Part shown: positions 1 through 11,017 of the stretch, in pieces
Layout: every line of letters begins with the position of its first letter
Position numbering within the stretch: the first letter of the stretch is position 1
Assembly: GCA_035610365.1 (NCBI GenBank)
Contig: CM069433.1
Coordinates: forward strand, 55,232,487-55,296,486
Source: Aquatica leii
Lineage: Eukaryota; Arthropoda; Insecta; Coleoptera; Lampyridae
Direction of reading: 5' to 3'
Length of the DNA: 64,000 nt
The notes under the pieces: generated by a model
The model's input: the letters and a program-made list of their open reading frames with translations, nothing else
Told to the model about the DNA's origin: nothing
The model's database searches: none
Made by a program: the position numbers and the translations under genes

Positions 1-17
1 TAGATGTATATACTTTA

Positions 18-197
18 TTATATTTGTTGGGTGGAGCATTGAGGGAAACTATTTTCAAGCGTTCGTACTTTGCACCACTGGTTTTGCATTGGGTGGTCAG
101 CATCAGCAGTAAATTTGGCTGCTGACGACACCTTCAGGCGGGCTACTTCAGATTCGTAGATTACAGTTTTCTGGGGAGTTACAAACATGATTCCCAT
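18..197 (-). CDS. Short ORF of unknown function (59 codons)
   Basis: An open frame runs from an ATG at 197 to a TAA at 18-20. It sits in a stretch that is less AT-rich than the DNA after 830. The peptide begins MGIMFVTPQK and contains a KFTADADHP segment; it has no signal peptide, membrane segment or motif I can assign. It lies on the same strand as the lysine/arginine-rich ORF at 624-818, so both may be pieces of one decayed gene or transposon running off the left edge. I do not recognise the family, and chance is possible. Confidence 0.25.
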   Translation of the reverse strand: MGIMFVTPQKTVIYESEVARLKVSSAAKFTADADHPMQNQWCKVRTLENSFPQCSTQQI

Positions 198-623
198 GGC
201 GTGGAATGTATCGTGTCTAGAGTATTAACATTTAAATTTGCATTTTCAAATATAAACTGACTGAATGAATCGACAGACTCCACAATTTAGCACTTTCAGC
301 TTGCAGCTTGCAGCACGTAGGACTCTTCTAGTCTGTTCGCTTCTTCGTAGGATGATGAAAAACCCATGGAAGATACAAGGTGCAGGAGATGTTTAGAGCC
401 AAACTTCCTGTAGACAAACACGGAAACATCAATTATGATGGAAGATGGAAAAGATTTGGGGCTCACTGCAATTATGATTGCATGAGCTAGAGCGTGGCAT
501 TTCTTTTTCTAAGAGTCCAAGGATCTTCGTTTGCTGGTCAAGATCAAGACATGAAGTAAAAGAAGCAGCGTTTCTGGAATCGCAGTACGCGCACTACCCT
601 AAAAATTGTCAATCGGTGAATAC

Positions 624-818
624 TCAACTGTGTTGAACACTTTGGAACGGATGTCCTTCAAGATTTAGTTTTTCAGCTGCCTTCACAATTCGACGTTTTT
701 TTTGTGCGTCTCTTTTCCTTTCTGTGGAGTACCAGTTATCGTACAGAATTTTGTCACCAATCTTCTTTAGACTGACAACAGGCCCTCTCTTTCTCTTTTT
801 TTTTTCATTTGTTAGCAA
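624..818 (-). CDS. Short basic ORF, possible decayed gene fragment
   Basis: A 64-residue frame begins MLTNEKKKRKRGP and is strongly basic, with Lys/Arg clusters in the first 15 residues and around residues 33-45. There is no recognisable domain. The sequence between it and the ORF at 18-197 is of similar composition but broken by stops on the minus strand. That would fit one degenerate coding unit spanning roughly 1-830. No promoter or polyadenylation signal stands out. Function unknown. Confidence 0.22.
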   Translation of the reverse strand: MLTNEKKKRKRGPVVSLKKIGDKILYDNWYSTERKRDAQKKRRIVKAAEKLNLEGHPFQSVQHS

Positions 819-829
819 GTTTTGAAAAA

Positions 830-2160
830 TGACCTTTAATTAAAGCGCCATATCTTGGTAACACATTGACATACAAAGATTTCTGAACAGTCAAAATTGT
901 AGGAGATTTAATGCTCTACAAGAGCTACATAAAAATGCTTTGGCGTAAGACGTAAAGGAAAAAAGTTATTGAGGAAAAACTAGAGGAATTTTCAAAAGTT
1001 TGCAGATTTCTCTTTCTTCCTCTTTTTGCACAAAGTTCAAAACTTGACAAAACGTTAGTTAACCATCTCTGAACAACAATAGATAAATTGCTAAGGCTTC
1101 GTACAACCTATTCAAATAAAAGAAAAACATTGTCGGTTTCTCTACCAATATAGTTAAGTTAAAATAGTTAAAAATGATGTAAATCAAATTTCTTTTTATG
1201 TATTTAAGTAAGGTTAGCATAATTTCAAGAATAAACTCGGTATTTATACTCATTTCCTAAAATAAGGTTTATTCTACTATCCTTCGTGTTACATATGTAC
1301 AAGTCATCATTATGGAATTTTGCTAAGATGGCATTCTTTATTATAATTTCAAAAACTTGCCGAATTTCTTGGAATGGAAGCATAGGAACAACTCCAAGTA
1401 GAAATTGTAGAAGTACATACTTATTTAAGTAAATGACATTCTGGTTAGCAAGCCGACAAATTTTCTTATGTAAACATACAAAAATTGTTTGTTTGTCATT
1501 TTGCTAGAGTGAACAGCACCAAAAAAAAAGTAAACAACAACATTCATAGACAAAAAACAAACTTGATCAAGAATTGGTAATTATTTGTAACCTTAACTGA
1601 AAATTACTTTATAATTTTCTTTATTGATATTGTATTTTCTACAGATTATGTTGAGTCAAGTTACTAAAAACTTAGAAAAATAACAGACTCGTACATGAAA
1701 GTGCAAAACAGGTTTTTAAAGAGTATGGAAAAAATAGATTATGATAAAAATAAAATTTAGATATAAAATAAACAGAATCGTCAAAAATACGTAATACGTT
1801 ACTTTTTTCTTATAATACAAATTAAATCTAAATCTCTAATAACAGCTGTTAGATTTTTTTTTCAGGTAATTAAATAATTTACTTGTAAGGTGTGAGAGCT
1901 GGAATCAGAAAATATCAATCCCTTAATTTTGCCACTCGGTACTACCATATATAACCTTCTCCGCCTTTATAGCTATTTACAGTTAAAATATTTATAAAAC
2001 GTACATTCGCCTTTACCTTGATTTCATATTTGTGATTCTGCACTTACTTTTTAGACAAAGGAAAATGTAAAACACAAGATGGCAATGTTATAATTATAAT
2101 TATGTCTTGATAAATTAATATGCATCTATTGCTTCATGATAACAACTCTCACAAAAAAAC
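830..2160. other. AT-rich DNA with no gene recognised
   Basis: I see only short A/T homopolymers and scattered stops in all frames. No repeat with a second copy in the window was noticed. Confidence 0.5.
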
Positions 2161-2162
2161 AT

Positions 2163-3090
2163 ATCGTTTATCTACAGAGATGCACCAAGCCAAGCAGCTT
2201 GGCTTAAAACGAAAAAGCTTGGCTTGGGCTTGAAAGCCTATAATAATAAAATCTTAACTTGGCTTGATGGTTGTGGATACAGGCTTGGTTTAGTTTTCAA
2301 GCTTTTTTTTTTGTTTCTTTTGCAAAAGTAGCTTATGGTCTTAGAACACGTACCCCGTACGTGTTACAGCTCACTGCTACAATATAAACGATACAAACAA
2401 TTACCTAACTGCTAGCATAGGTTAATAAAAAATTGGTTTGGTCTAAAGTGATAGTTGCAATTAAAGTTTTCAGGCCGATTTTGTCTATTTAAATAAGTGA
2501 AGATTGACTTTTGATTTTAACCATGTAGTAAATGCTGTCAGAACTGTGTTTTAAAACGTCGTTATGCATTGCTTTAGTTATTGTTCTCTTTAATTATCCA
2601 TCATCAACAAAATAAAATGTTAATAAAATAATTACAGCAAATACTAATCTTTATTTCATCGTATTTACACTGACCTAACTTAACAAAATTTACTTTGTGT
2701 ACTTAATTATGCTTGTCTGATGTTGTTACCAAAACAAGATTTAAGCTAAATAAACAAAAAACGTTTCAATGTAAGAAGTAAATTATAGATTTAGTGTTCT
2801 TAGAACTCAGTTTAAACAACTTTCTTAGTTTTTGTTTTGATTTCTTCAGTTGACGCTGCTTGCTAGAGTGGTTTATGTAAATTGCTTTCGATAAACTTTA
2901 TTTTAGGGTTTAAATTTTACATCAAGATAATATTATTTTCAAGAGCTTAAAAACCTGGTAAAAGCTTGAAAGCTTGACCTGTAAAAGTTTGGCTTTGCTA
3001 ATATAGAACTTGGCTTGATTATTTAAAAACTTGGCTTGATTTTTTGAAAACTTGGTTTGATTTCAAGTCAAGCTTTTGAAACGCGCATAT
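2163..3090. repeat. Element bounded by CTTGGCTTGA/AAGCTTGG repeat clusters
   Basis: Two clusters of the heptamer-like unit AAGCTTG/CTTGGCTTGA occur at about 2185-2320 and 2950-3075, flanking about 600 bp of unremarkable AT-rich DNA. The left cluster begins with CAGAGATGCACC, which resembles hAT-type termini (CAGNG). I could not find a matching right terminus or a clean target duplication. A non-autonomous hAT-like element with subterminal repeats is the best guess. Confidence 0.35.
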
Positions 3091-3714
3091 GAATTTTCAT
3101 CAACTAATGCCAATAAAACTACGCTATGTGCATCCTTATAATTATAAGAGATCTGCTCAGCACTTTGAGGAGTTTGGAAGCTAATGTGTTTGTCACTCTG
3201 CCACTTGCGTATTAGACTGCAGATTGCAGTTCAAACTTATTAAAAAAAAGTTTCGATTCGTCAACAATTTCTGGCTTCTTAATGTAGCCAAGCATTAGTG
3301 TTTCTATTATCGCTCTACAAACATTTGGTACTTAATTGTACTGATCGTACTCTCGTCAATCCTTGTGGTAAGTACATAGAGCTCGTTTTAAAACTGCTGC
3401 TGAGATGCGCGTCGGATAAATTCGGAATTTGACGACATGCGAAATAAATTCTAACTAAAAACATCAGCTGCAAACAATGTGTGAACTTAATGTAATGGTT
3501 AATCTTTAATTTAATAATGTGCACACCTCAAACGCCATATGAAAAGTGCAAACGTTTTTTAGTTGGATAATGTATTGACATTTAAAACAAAATTGGTTTC
3601 TGCGCAACCATTCTTTAGCTTTATAACTATTTCTGTTTAAATTTCGTTATGTATTTCCCGATGCTAAATTTGACAGAGTAACTTCCATTCTGAAAAATAG
3701 TACGGAAGTCGCAT

Positions 3715-4285
3715 TATTGGCTTACGTGAAGGTAATTTTTCATTCAGAGAAATTGCTAACCGTCTTAACTGTAATCAATCCTCTGTAGTACGGTGTTATC
3801 AAGCATGGCCTAGAGAAGGTCAAAAACGTGGTAGACAAGAAAAGTGGACGACTAAGACAAACAAATTTGGTTCAATACCGCTATATCGGATTAATAGCAT
3901 CGAGAGACCGATTCTCAGGTATAATATTAATAGCCGATCAATGGTTTCAAAACCAAGGACGTCCTGTAACCCTTTGTACAGTTTACCGTCGAATTAGAGC
4001 TTTTGGCTTACGGTCCTATCGACCACATCTTGTGCTTCCGCTGACGACTCGCATAGTCGTTAGACGATGCAATATGCAGTTTTTCGTTGAGCAGCATGTT
4101 CACCACGCTGTGGGGGTTATGGTATGAGGTGCTATTGTTTATGGAAGCAGGTCGCAATTGGTATTCATCCGAGGCAATATGAATGCCCACCATATCTTGA
4201 TGAAGTGGTAGAACCCCATATATTTTCATTCCTTCAGGAGCTGTAAGACCCGATTTTCCAACAGGATAATGCCGATTTCCACAAA
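3715..4285 (+). pseudogene. Tc1/mariner (Tc1-like) transposase remnant
   Basis: A decayed DDE transposase of the Tc1 family that would have carried out cut-and-paste transposition. Conceptual translation in shifting frames shows the N-terminal helix-turn-helix around 3720-3800 (FREIANRLNCNQSS). It is followed by the hallmark TVYRRIRAFGLRSYRPHL segment in the open frame 3828-4127, then the EQHVHHAVGVMV strand that normally precedes the second catalytic Asp. Beyond 4127 the frame is lost, but DNA up to about 4285 still encodes recognisable C-terminal pieces (a GNMNAH-like segment and a phenylalanine/glutamine-rich stretch). The first catalytic Asp region (normally DESRF) is missing, apparently deleted between about 4055 and 4085. 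No terminal repeats were found. Clearly non-functional. Confidence 0.75.
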
Positions 4286-4451
4286 ATTGTTTGAGATTTG
4301 CCCAGAATTTCCCACTAATTATTGTTCAAGAATTAATGTGAATATCAAACAAGAATGATTGGGTCAAATCAAAATTTTACGTAAATTAGAATAAACTAAT
4401 AATTATACTATTTTTTATTCAATGAATTGTGCAATGTATATGACCACACTA

Positions 4452-4484
4452 CGCCTGAAGAAGGGATTGGGATTCTTCAGGCCG
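4452..4484. repeat. Perfect 9-bp hairpin (CCTGAAGAA/TTCTTCAGG)
   Basis: The arms CCTGAAGAA and TTCTTCAGG are separated by about 11 nt. CCTGAAGA is also the start of hammerhead-like motifs elsewhere in this window, so this may be a Penelope-end footprint. No second helix is visible here. Confidence 0.4.
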
Positions 4485-4863
4485 TGTAAGACAACACAAA
4501 AGAATTTCTCGGGGCTAGGTCGTAAAAAAATCACAAATTTCCAACAAATTTTGTGTGTATTGAATACTAATATTAAAAGCCGACTCACTGTGTATAATGT
4601 ATATGTTTACGAACCCAAAAAGCAGACCGAATGTGCGCGTGGAGCCACAACACACGCGGTTGTAAACAACGCCTTCGCAACTTAACCTAAAAGGCAAACA
4701 ACGAACTTACGTATATTTTGACCAAAATGTGCGTAATTCTTATTAAAATAAACTTATCTTCACTAATTACCGTCACGCACATTGAGGTAAGCTATTAATA
4801 CGCTTCATTATAGCCGCGTCCCAAAACAGTAAGTTCAAGATTTATAGTTAATCAAATTTATAA

Positions 4864-4884
4864 AATATATATATATATATATGT
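4864..4884. repeat. (AT)n microsatellite
   Basis: About 20 bp of alternating AT. Confidence 0.8.
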
Positions 4885-4899
4885 ATATACTTAAAGCAC

Positions 4900-5135
4900 G
4901 GTGACAACTCAGGAACCCTAACAACTAACTTAGATGGTACCTGAGTATAGTTGTCTCGGCTCGCCCACAACACAGGATGCTACTGATGCAGGGACTGCCT
5001 TGTGAACCGACCAGGGCTTCCAATCTAGGGTCTCAGCCTAGTCAACTGTCAAGCAATTTTGATGGTGGTCATAGAAACGAGCCTTTAGATGGTGTGCAGG
5101 CTCAGAGGTAACGGTGGATGAAATTGACCAAAGAT
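4900..5135. other. GC-richer island, possibly a LINE 5' UTR fragment
   Basis: A ~230-bp block is visibly richer in G and C than its surroundings and has sharp edges. It has no long open frame. The composition and sharp edges suggest an inserted fragment such as a non-LTR retrotransposon leader, but I could not match it to anything else in the window. Confidence 0.25.
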
Positions 5136-5763
5136 TCACCATGCGAAATGCAATGAGGAAAACTATTTAAAGTTACTGATACGTGCAGATTTAATACATT
5201 GGTGCTTCATTAATAAATTCACCTATATAATCGCAGGTTTGTAATTATTAATCCTCATGGAGGTAATTTATGCACCTTCTGTTTTCGGTAGTCATGCAGC
5301 AGGTGCCCTCCTTCTTTTAAAAACCCAAAATGGTCTTCTTTTTGAAAAAAAACCTGGCAGGAAAGGTGGGGACGACAAATCTCATTTAGAAAATTTCCCA
5401 AAACTTAAAAATCTATTTTCAAAATTTTTCCTGGATATAAATTAAAATTGTTACATGTAAAACGGGTATTAATAACAAATTTTAGGAATCACAAGAAGAA
5501 TAAACCTGTTTTATACAGCCTAAAAAAGTAATATTTTCTAATTAACCCAAAATACATATGCAACAGAAGTGTGTAATAACGAATCAAGAAATATTACTAA
5601 GTTTATTGTTTTCAAATATAAAAAAAAATAACGAGTAACATATAGAAGAAAATACCATTCTCAATGTAGGTACTACATACTTATGTCAAAAAAAAATCTT
5701 CATTTATTTTTAATATACAATCCACTTATTTGACTACACTACTACACACATACAATAGTATAT

Positions 5764-5840
5764 TATATATCAAGGTTGAGAAGTGTATCATTATAACTTA
5801 AGCGCAGGTTATAATGAACTTCTCAACCGTGGTATATATA
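5764..5840. repeat. Small palindromic (foldback) element
   Basis: The sequence TATATATCAAGGTTGAGAAG at the left is the near-perfect reverse complement of the right arm ending CTTCTCAACCGTGGTATATA. The arms are about 36 bp, the loop is about 4-6 nt, and there are a few mismatches. It resembles a miniature foldback element inserted in AT-rich DNA. No coding capacity. Confidence 0.75.
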
Positions 5841-5849
5841 CAATTTTTT

Positions 5850-6998
5850 AAGAATTGATTATATCTGTTGATGAGTGATTTGCTGGTTTCAATTAGTGGA
5901 CTGTAATTTTCGTTGCTTTGCCGTTGCACTTGAGTAGGTAAGAAAAGGCGGAGATGTTGCTTATAGCACGTTTAATACTCTACTGCCTTTTTACAACTGT
6001 TTGCTTAAAAACTACCTGCTTTGTACAAATACACGTTTAAAATTAAAATTCAAAGAATTGGCCTTAACAATATCTAAAATATATTTACTTCAGTAATATT
6101 CACATTTAATTAAGCGCGAACTTCAAATAACTTAAATTTTTAAAAACAAATTAATTTATTAATTGAACGATTTAAAAACTTAAATTAGCATTAAATAAAA
6201 TCTATTGCTCTAGATAGACAGTTTTGTAAACTTTTTTTCTTTAAAACAGTGATAATATTATCAGAAAATGTAAATATGTTCATTATTAACTACTGGTTAA
6301 TAATAAAATATTATTTACTTGTGCTTAAAAAAGTACAATTTCACAACCTACTATTATACGTAATAATGAAAGCCTATACAACCAGTAGTGGAAAAAAGAA
6401 TTTCGGAGCTATTTATGTAAATTTTACCAATTGTTTCACCTAATAATTTAAAAACGTATTTATTTTATGTTGGTAAAAATTATTATTTGCAACAAACACT
6501 TACTTGAATTAATGTTTTTTTAATACCATCAAATTAGTTAAATTAACATTTAATTTCGCATTATGAATTGTCTACGTAAACTATTAGTTTACTTACATAT
6601 TATAATTCTATTAACTTAAAATATTCAATAATTCATTGTTATGTTTGTGATAATAATAATTTCCGATTTTTTATATGTATTATCTGTACATGTAATTGTT
6701 TCAGTTTGTAACCTAGACAATTGACTTATATACTGAATAAGATTTTTCGTGTAATCTCTGCGAAAGTTTCTAATAAAAGAAAACGTAAATGCTCACCACT
6801 TAGCTTTGTACGCGTTTAATCCTAATCCGTTTTAGGCAAGACGTGAAAACTTTGATGATTTGCTATGTAACATAATCGCTGCATTCCTAAAAGTTTCAGT
6901 TTTTAAAATGTTTACTGAAATGTTCATGCAACAATATATACCAAAAATTACAATTTTTTTAAAAATATTATCCGTTATAACATTAGCATACGCTATAA
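5850..6998. other. AT-rich DNA, nothing recognised
   Basis: Only short spurious frames in strongly AT-biased DNA. No repeats shared with the rest of the window were noticed. Confidence 0.5.
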
Positions 6999-7000
6999 AA

Positions 7001-7013
7001 TTAATACAAACAC
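7001..7013. repeat. Target site duplication of the Penelope-like element, left copy
   Basis: TTAATACAAACAC occurs here directly before the left terminal repeat and again at 9455-9467. The 13-bp identity brackets the whole Penelope-like insertion. Confidence 0.7.
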
Positions 7014-7284
7014 AATAAATAAATAAAATGAACAATGCCGTAAGCCAATATAAGATGTCTTAGATTTTATTTAATATATTTAGTTACATGTTTCGGTCTC
7101 TTAAATACATACGACCATCTTCAGACTTATTATGAATTATATAAAAAATTGTCAACTAATATTAAGGACGCTTACCTAGTAAAAACAAATATGCAACTTT
7201 GACTACATAAAACTAACTAACACAATTGAATTGACATTAACTAATAAAATTGATAAAGTCGGAAATATCAAATTTATATATAAA
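7014..7284 (-). repeat. Terminal repeat (pLTR) of the PLE, 3' copy
   Basis: About 270 bp that is the reverse complement of 9137-9411, with high identity and a few small indels. It carries a hammerhead-like core in the sense of the reverse transcriptase. Confidence 0.88.
7090..7124 (-). ncRNA. Hammerhead-like ribozyme motif in the PLE terminal repeat
   Basis: Read on the minus strand, CTGAAGA is followed by T, the stem strand GGTC, a 14-nt loop, GACC and GAAAC. CTGANGA...GAAA is the hammerhead catalytic core known from Penelope-like elements. The extra nucleotide between CTGAAGA and the stem departs from the canonical core, so activity is uncertain. Confidence 0.5.
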
Positions 7285-7365
7285 TAAAAGTTGAAGGTGA
7301 AATATTTAGGTGTATTTTTATAATCATACACAGATGGCAGAGGTAGCATCTTCCTATATTAAATT

Positions 7366-9120
7366 ATGAATAATTCAACCGTAAATTTACGAAATTAAAC
7401 TGATCGTTCAATAGTGACGATCTAGGAGCACTTTTTATATAAATCATCTCAAGTAAATCTAACAATTGGTTACAATTGTTATTAAAAATAGGATGAATAA
7501 GAGTAGTAGACATAACTGAGTGGTTGAAATTAAGAACATGCTCAGCAAAGGTTGATTTTATGGAAGAAGGATTGTTTAAATATTTAGATGGTTTGTTGAT
7601 GCACCGTAAATGCTTTTTTAGTCTGATATTAAAAGCCCTCTTAGTTTTCCTTATATAAATTTTTTTGCAGGAGCAAACCAGTTGGTAAATGCCACCGTTC
7701 TCATTTTTGTTGTGATGCTCAATGTCCGTTGAGAAAATGTTGTGTAAGGTAGGAGGTATAGAAAAATAAATTTTGAAATCAGAACATTGGAAATAAGATG
7801 AGAAAATTGTGGAAAATAAGGAACAGAAAAATAATTAACAATGTCTTTTTTAATAATTGAAAGTGATGTGACGGAAGTGATGTGTTTTTTAAGGAGCAAT
7901 ATTTTTAATTAAAAGCACAGGAAAATTGTTGACATAAGCTAAGTAATCAATGGTTTTTAATTCTTTATTATAATTAGCAGTTGATAACGGAGTGGAAATT
8001 AATCTGTTGAGAAAATAATAGAAAGAAGTTAACTTGTGAGACAGAAGGTGATTAGAATTAAAAGGTAACACCTGGTTAGTAGTGATCGGTTCTCTGTAGA
8101 TATCAATACTGAAATTGTCATTGTCAATAGAAATAAGCAAATCTAAAAATGGTAGAGAGTTGTCGGAAGATATTTCAACTGTGAACTTAATTCCACTGTG
8201 TATCCTGTTAAGAAAATTAAGAAAAGCGTTGCTTTGAAGATTAGAGCTCTTAAAAATACAAAAAACATCGTTAACGTATCTTATCCAACAGGCAACATGA
8301 TTTAAAAAACGGGGGTTTGTAGTGATATAAGAAGTTTCAAAATTGGTCATAAAAATTTCGGCTAAAATAGGAGATAGTGGAGAACTCATAGGAAGGCCTT
8401 GTACTTGTTTATAGTAACGTTGGTTGAATTGAAAAAAGACGTTATTAAGTCAAAATTCGGTAAGATGTAAGATGTCAGATGTAACTGTATCTGGCAAATC
8501 GGTATTATTCAGTAAATTAGAAACTAATGGAAGAACTTCTAAATGGGGGACTGAGGTGAATAAATTAACAATATCAAACAAAACTATTTTGAAGTTATGA
8601 TGGTTATTAAAGTGAAAATTATTCAAACGAGAAATTAACTCAGAAGTATTGTTTAACAGAAAATACTGGTTGAAAATTTATAGATCTTCTAAAAAGATTT
8701 GCAAGAAACTTGGTAATGGGATAAGTTGAACAACCTATGTAAATAACGATGGGTCTGATAGGTAAATTGAGTTTGTGAATTTTTGGAAAGCTATGTAAAG
8801 TTGGAATCTTGGGGTTAGAGATTCTTAAGTTGTAATTGTGTAAGTTAAAATATTTTAATAAGTCGTTAGTAGAAGATATATAATTTATCGTGGAGTTGAC
8901 AAATTTGTTCAACGGTGAGTCACGCAATAACAAAAAATCTGGATATTTCAAAAAGTTTTTTTCAATATATTCATCTTTTTTCAAAATAACAGTGCAGTTT
9001 TAACTTTTCTTGAATAGTTTTAACTAACAAAACTTGTTCAAAATTAAACTGTTGTTTTAAAGTAGTAAAATTAGAGGGGATAAGATTTTGTGTTTTAATA
9101 GTGTCCTTGAAAGATTGTAT
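7366..9120 (-). pseudogene. PLE reverse transcriptase plus GIY-YIG endonuclease, broken ORF
   Basis: This would encode the single PLE protein that reverse-transcribes and integrates the element. N-terminal to C-terminal, right to left: a NCTVILKKDEY-type stretch near 8960-9000; the PKIHK...LPIRPIV segment (8640-8984); RT motif A around 8560-8600 (FDIVNLFTSVP); motif B PMSSPLSPILAEIF near 8370; motif C as WIRYVNDVF near 8280; then the GIY-YIG nuclease at about 7366-7700 (GGIYQLVCSC, then KIYIRKTKR). The catalytic YVDD box reads YVND, so the first catalytic Asp is replaced by Asn. YIG reads YIR. At least three frameshifts separate the open segments (8640-8984, 7889-8389, 7651-7899). Non-functional. 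Confidence 0.88.
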
Positions 9121-9136
9121 ATAAATTATTTTATTA

Positions 9137-9411
9137 TATATAAATTTGATATTTCCGACTTTATCAATTTTATTAGTTAATGTCAGTTCAATTGTGTTAG
9201 TTAGTTTTATGTAATCAAAGTTTCATATTTATTTTTACTAGGTAAGCGTCCCTAATATTAGTTGACAATTTTTTATATAATTTATAATAACATTTTTAGT
9301 CTGAAGATGGTCGTATGTATTTAAGAGACCGAAACCTGTAACTAAATATATTAAATAAAATCTAAGACATTTTATATTGGATTACGACATTGTTCATTTT
9401 ATTTATTTATT
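9137..9411 (+). repeat. Terminal repeat (pLTR) of the PLE, 5' copy (inverted)
   Basis: Inverted counterpart of 7014-7284. It contains a hammerhead-like core at 9301-9335 on the plus strand, antisense to the reverse transcriptase. Confidence 0.88.
9301..9335 (+). ncRNA. Hammerhead-like ribozyme motif, second PLE copy
   Basis: CTGAAGATGGTC, a 14-nt loop, then GACCGAAAC. It is identical in core to the motif at 7090-7124 but lies in the opposite orientation. Confidence 0.5.
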
Positions 9412-9454
9412 ATATCTAATCCAATAATGACGTATTTGGATCCGTTTCACGAAT

Positions 9455-9467
9455 TTAATACAAACAC
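9455..9467. repeat. Target site duplication of the PLE, right copy
   Basis: TTAATACAAACAC, identical to 7001-7013. Confidence 0.7.
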
Positions 9468-10450
9468 GTTTCAATTCATTTATCGTAATACAAATAGTAA
9501 CGTAGTAATAAATACTTTCAAATTGTATGAGTCGATTTCATAAACTGATTTGCATGTTTCATTCCGCATACTAATCTATTGTTCCTCGTTATTTGATAAA
9601 ACAATTCATTGTTCATTTTAATTTTCGTTTCTATTTTACAAAATAACAAGTAAACGCATGGAATATGTTTGCACAGTAATCAAAACGTACTGTTTTCAGA
9701 ACATCGCTTTTTTAGAAAATTTGCATTTGTCTATTTACAAACAACAGTTGCAAACAAGAGAATAACCGATATGAAAAAAAAACTATCGATAGAATGGTCT
9801 GGACTTGTGATTAATATTTAAGGGTAACTGTTATAATATCAATGATCTAAAAACAAAACGTAACGTTTCTGATTCAATATTATCTTAATCGATATTACTT
9901 TTAGATTATTTGTAAGAGCTTATTGAATATTCAAATTTCTATGCTATCATTGTTATAAGTGGTTTATTATTGTCTTTCCACTTGAATACTATTTAATATT
10001 ATTAAAAATCGGATGGATTATAAATTGCTTTTGCTAATAAAAATATATAAACACAAAAGAACATATTTTTTTACAAAAATCAAAAATAAGTTTTAATGTT
10101 ACTAAAGCACATAACCAAAGAATCAGTATACCTAAGCGTATATAAAAAAACTGGCGTGGTCACCACACGACTTTCCTATAAGGAATGATGAAGGAATGTC
10201 TACATATTTTTAAAGGTTATGTTGTCATAAAACTATTTTGAAGCGAAATGTACAAGTTTGTATTGATTTCCTAGCATGCTATTATTTTTTTGAAATTTTT
10301 CTCCTCGATTACATTAAGATCATATCGAATAACTTTTATATTTGTGCGCTTGTATATTACTTACTCCTTTAGTAAATCAGTAAAAAAAATCGTCGCAGGC
10401 AGGATTCGAAGCAATATTATATTTGTAAATTCATTTTAAATTACAAATTA
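9468..10450. other. AT-rich DNA, no gene recognised
   Basis: Near 10,150-10,200 a GGTCACCACACGACTTTCCTATAAGG stretch (partly palindromic GTGGTCACCAC) resembles the CTTTCCTTATAGGAAAG palindrome near 12,310. It may be the end of the dispersed repeat found at 10,455 and 11,905. Confidence 0.4.
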
Positions 10451-10454
10451 AATA

Positions 10455-10720
10455 TCTGATAAACTGTTAATGTTTTTTATTTGAATAAATTGTTAGGAAG
10501 AATTATCTCTATAAGGAATTGTAAAAATAGTTCGAATAATTTACATACGTACAAAATTATATAAGAAAAACTGCAAAAAAAGCGGATACACCCATTTCCG
10601 GTTTCTTTATAGAACCCATCTTTTGACAAAGCAGAGAGAATGTAAAAAGCCATCGCCATACCAAATTTCAGGTTACTAGGACTTTTGGTTTGAGAGCTAT
10701 CGTCGGTACATCTAAAGACA
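10455..10720. repeat. Dispersed repeat, copy 1
   Basis: Closely related to 11,905-12,165. Shared blocks include AAACTGTTAATGTT, TTACATACGTACAAAATTAT and CTAGGACTTTTGGTT, in the same order and spacing. No open frame is conserved between the copies. It is a non-coding interspersed element of unknown class. Confidence 0.8.
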
Positions 10721-11017
10721 ATTTAAATAAGATGCAGCACTCCGTATACCTTGTATCCAAGAAATTCTGAAGCATACAGATTAACATGGAGAATTTGAAA
10801 ATTTTGATTTATATGTCCCCAAAGTGTTTTTAAGATGTTTCCAGTATCAGAACATATGACAACGTGTACCAGAAAACGTTTTGCGTAATAATTTTCAAAA
10901 TTTAATAACAAATATCAAAAATATTTCCAAATATGTATCGCGTGGTAAAAAACTTAGTTTAAAATAGAGATATGTATAATAAAGAACGTATCAGTAATAG
11001 TCACTTTGGTGTAGTGA

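Larger units (their letters stand above)
7014..9454 (-). mobile_element. Penelope-like retroelement (PLE), complete but decayed
   Basis: The element consists of an inverted terminal repeat (7014-7284), a GIY-YIG endonuclease region, a reverse transcriptase region, and a second terminal repeat in opposite orientation (9137-9411). An extra ~43 bp follows the right repeat before the 13-bp target duplication closes the insertion. Inverted terminal repeats and a reverse transcriptase followed by a GIY-YIG nuclease are diagnostic of Penelope-like elements. The coding strand is minus, so the 5' end lies at the right. Frameshifts and an altered catalytic site show that it is no longer mobile. Confidence 0.88.

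Noticed and set aside
4422-4697. Overlapping plus (87 codons) and minus (60 codons) ORFs around the 4452 hairpin
   Set aside because: No recognisable motif in either; opposite-strand overlap suggests chance.
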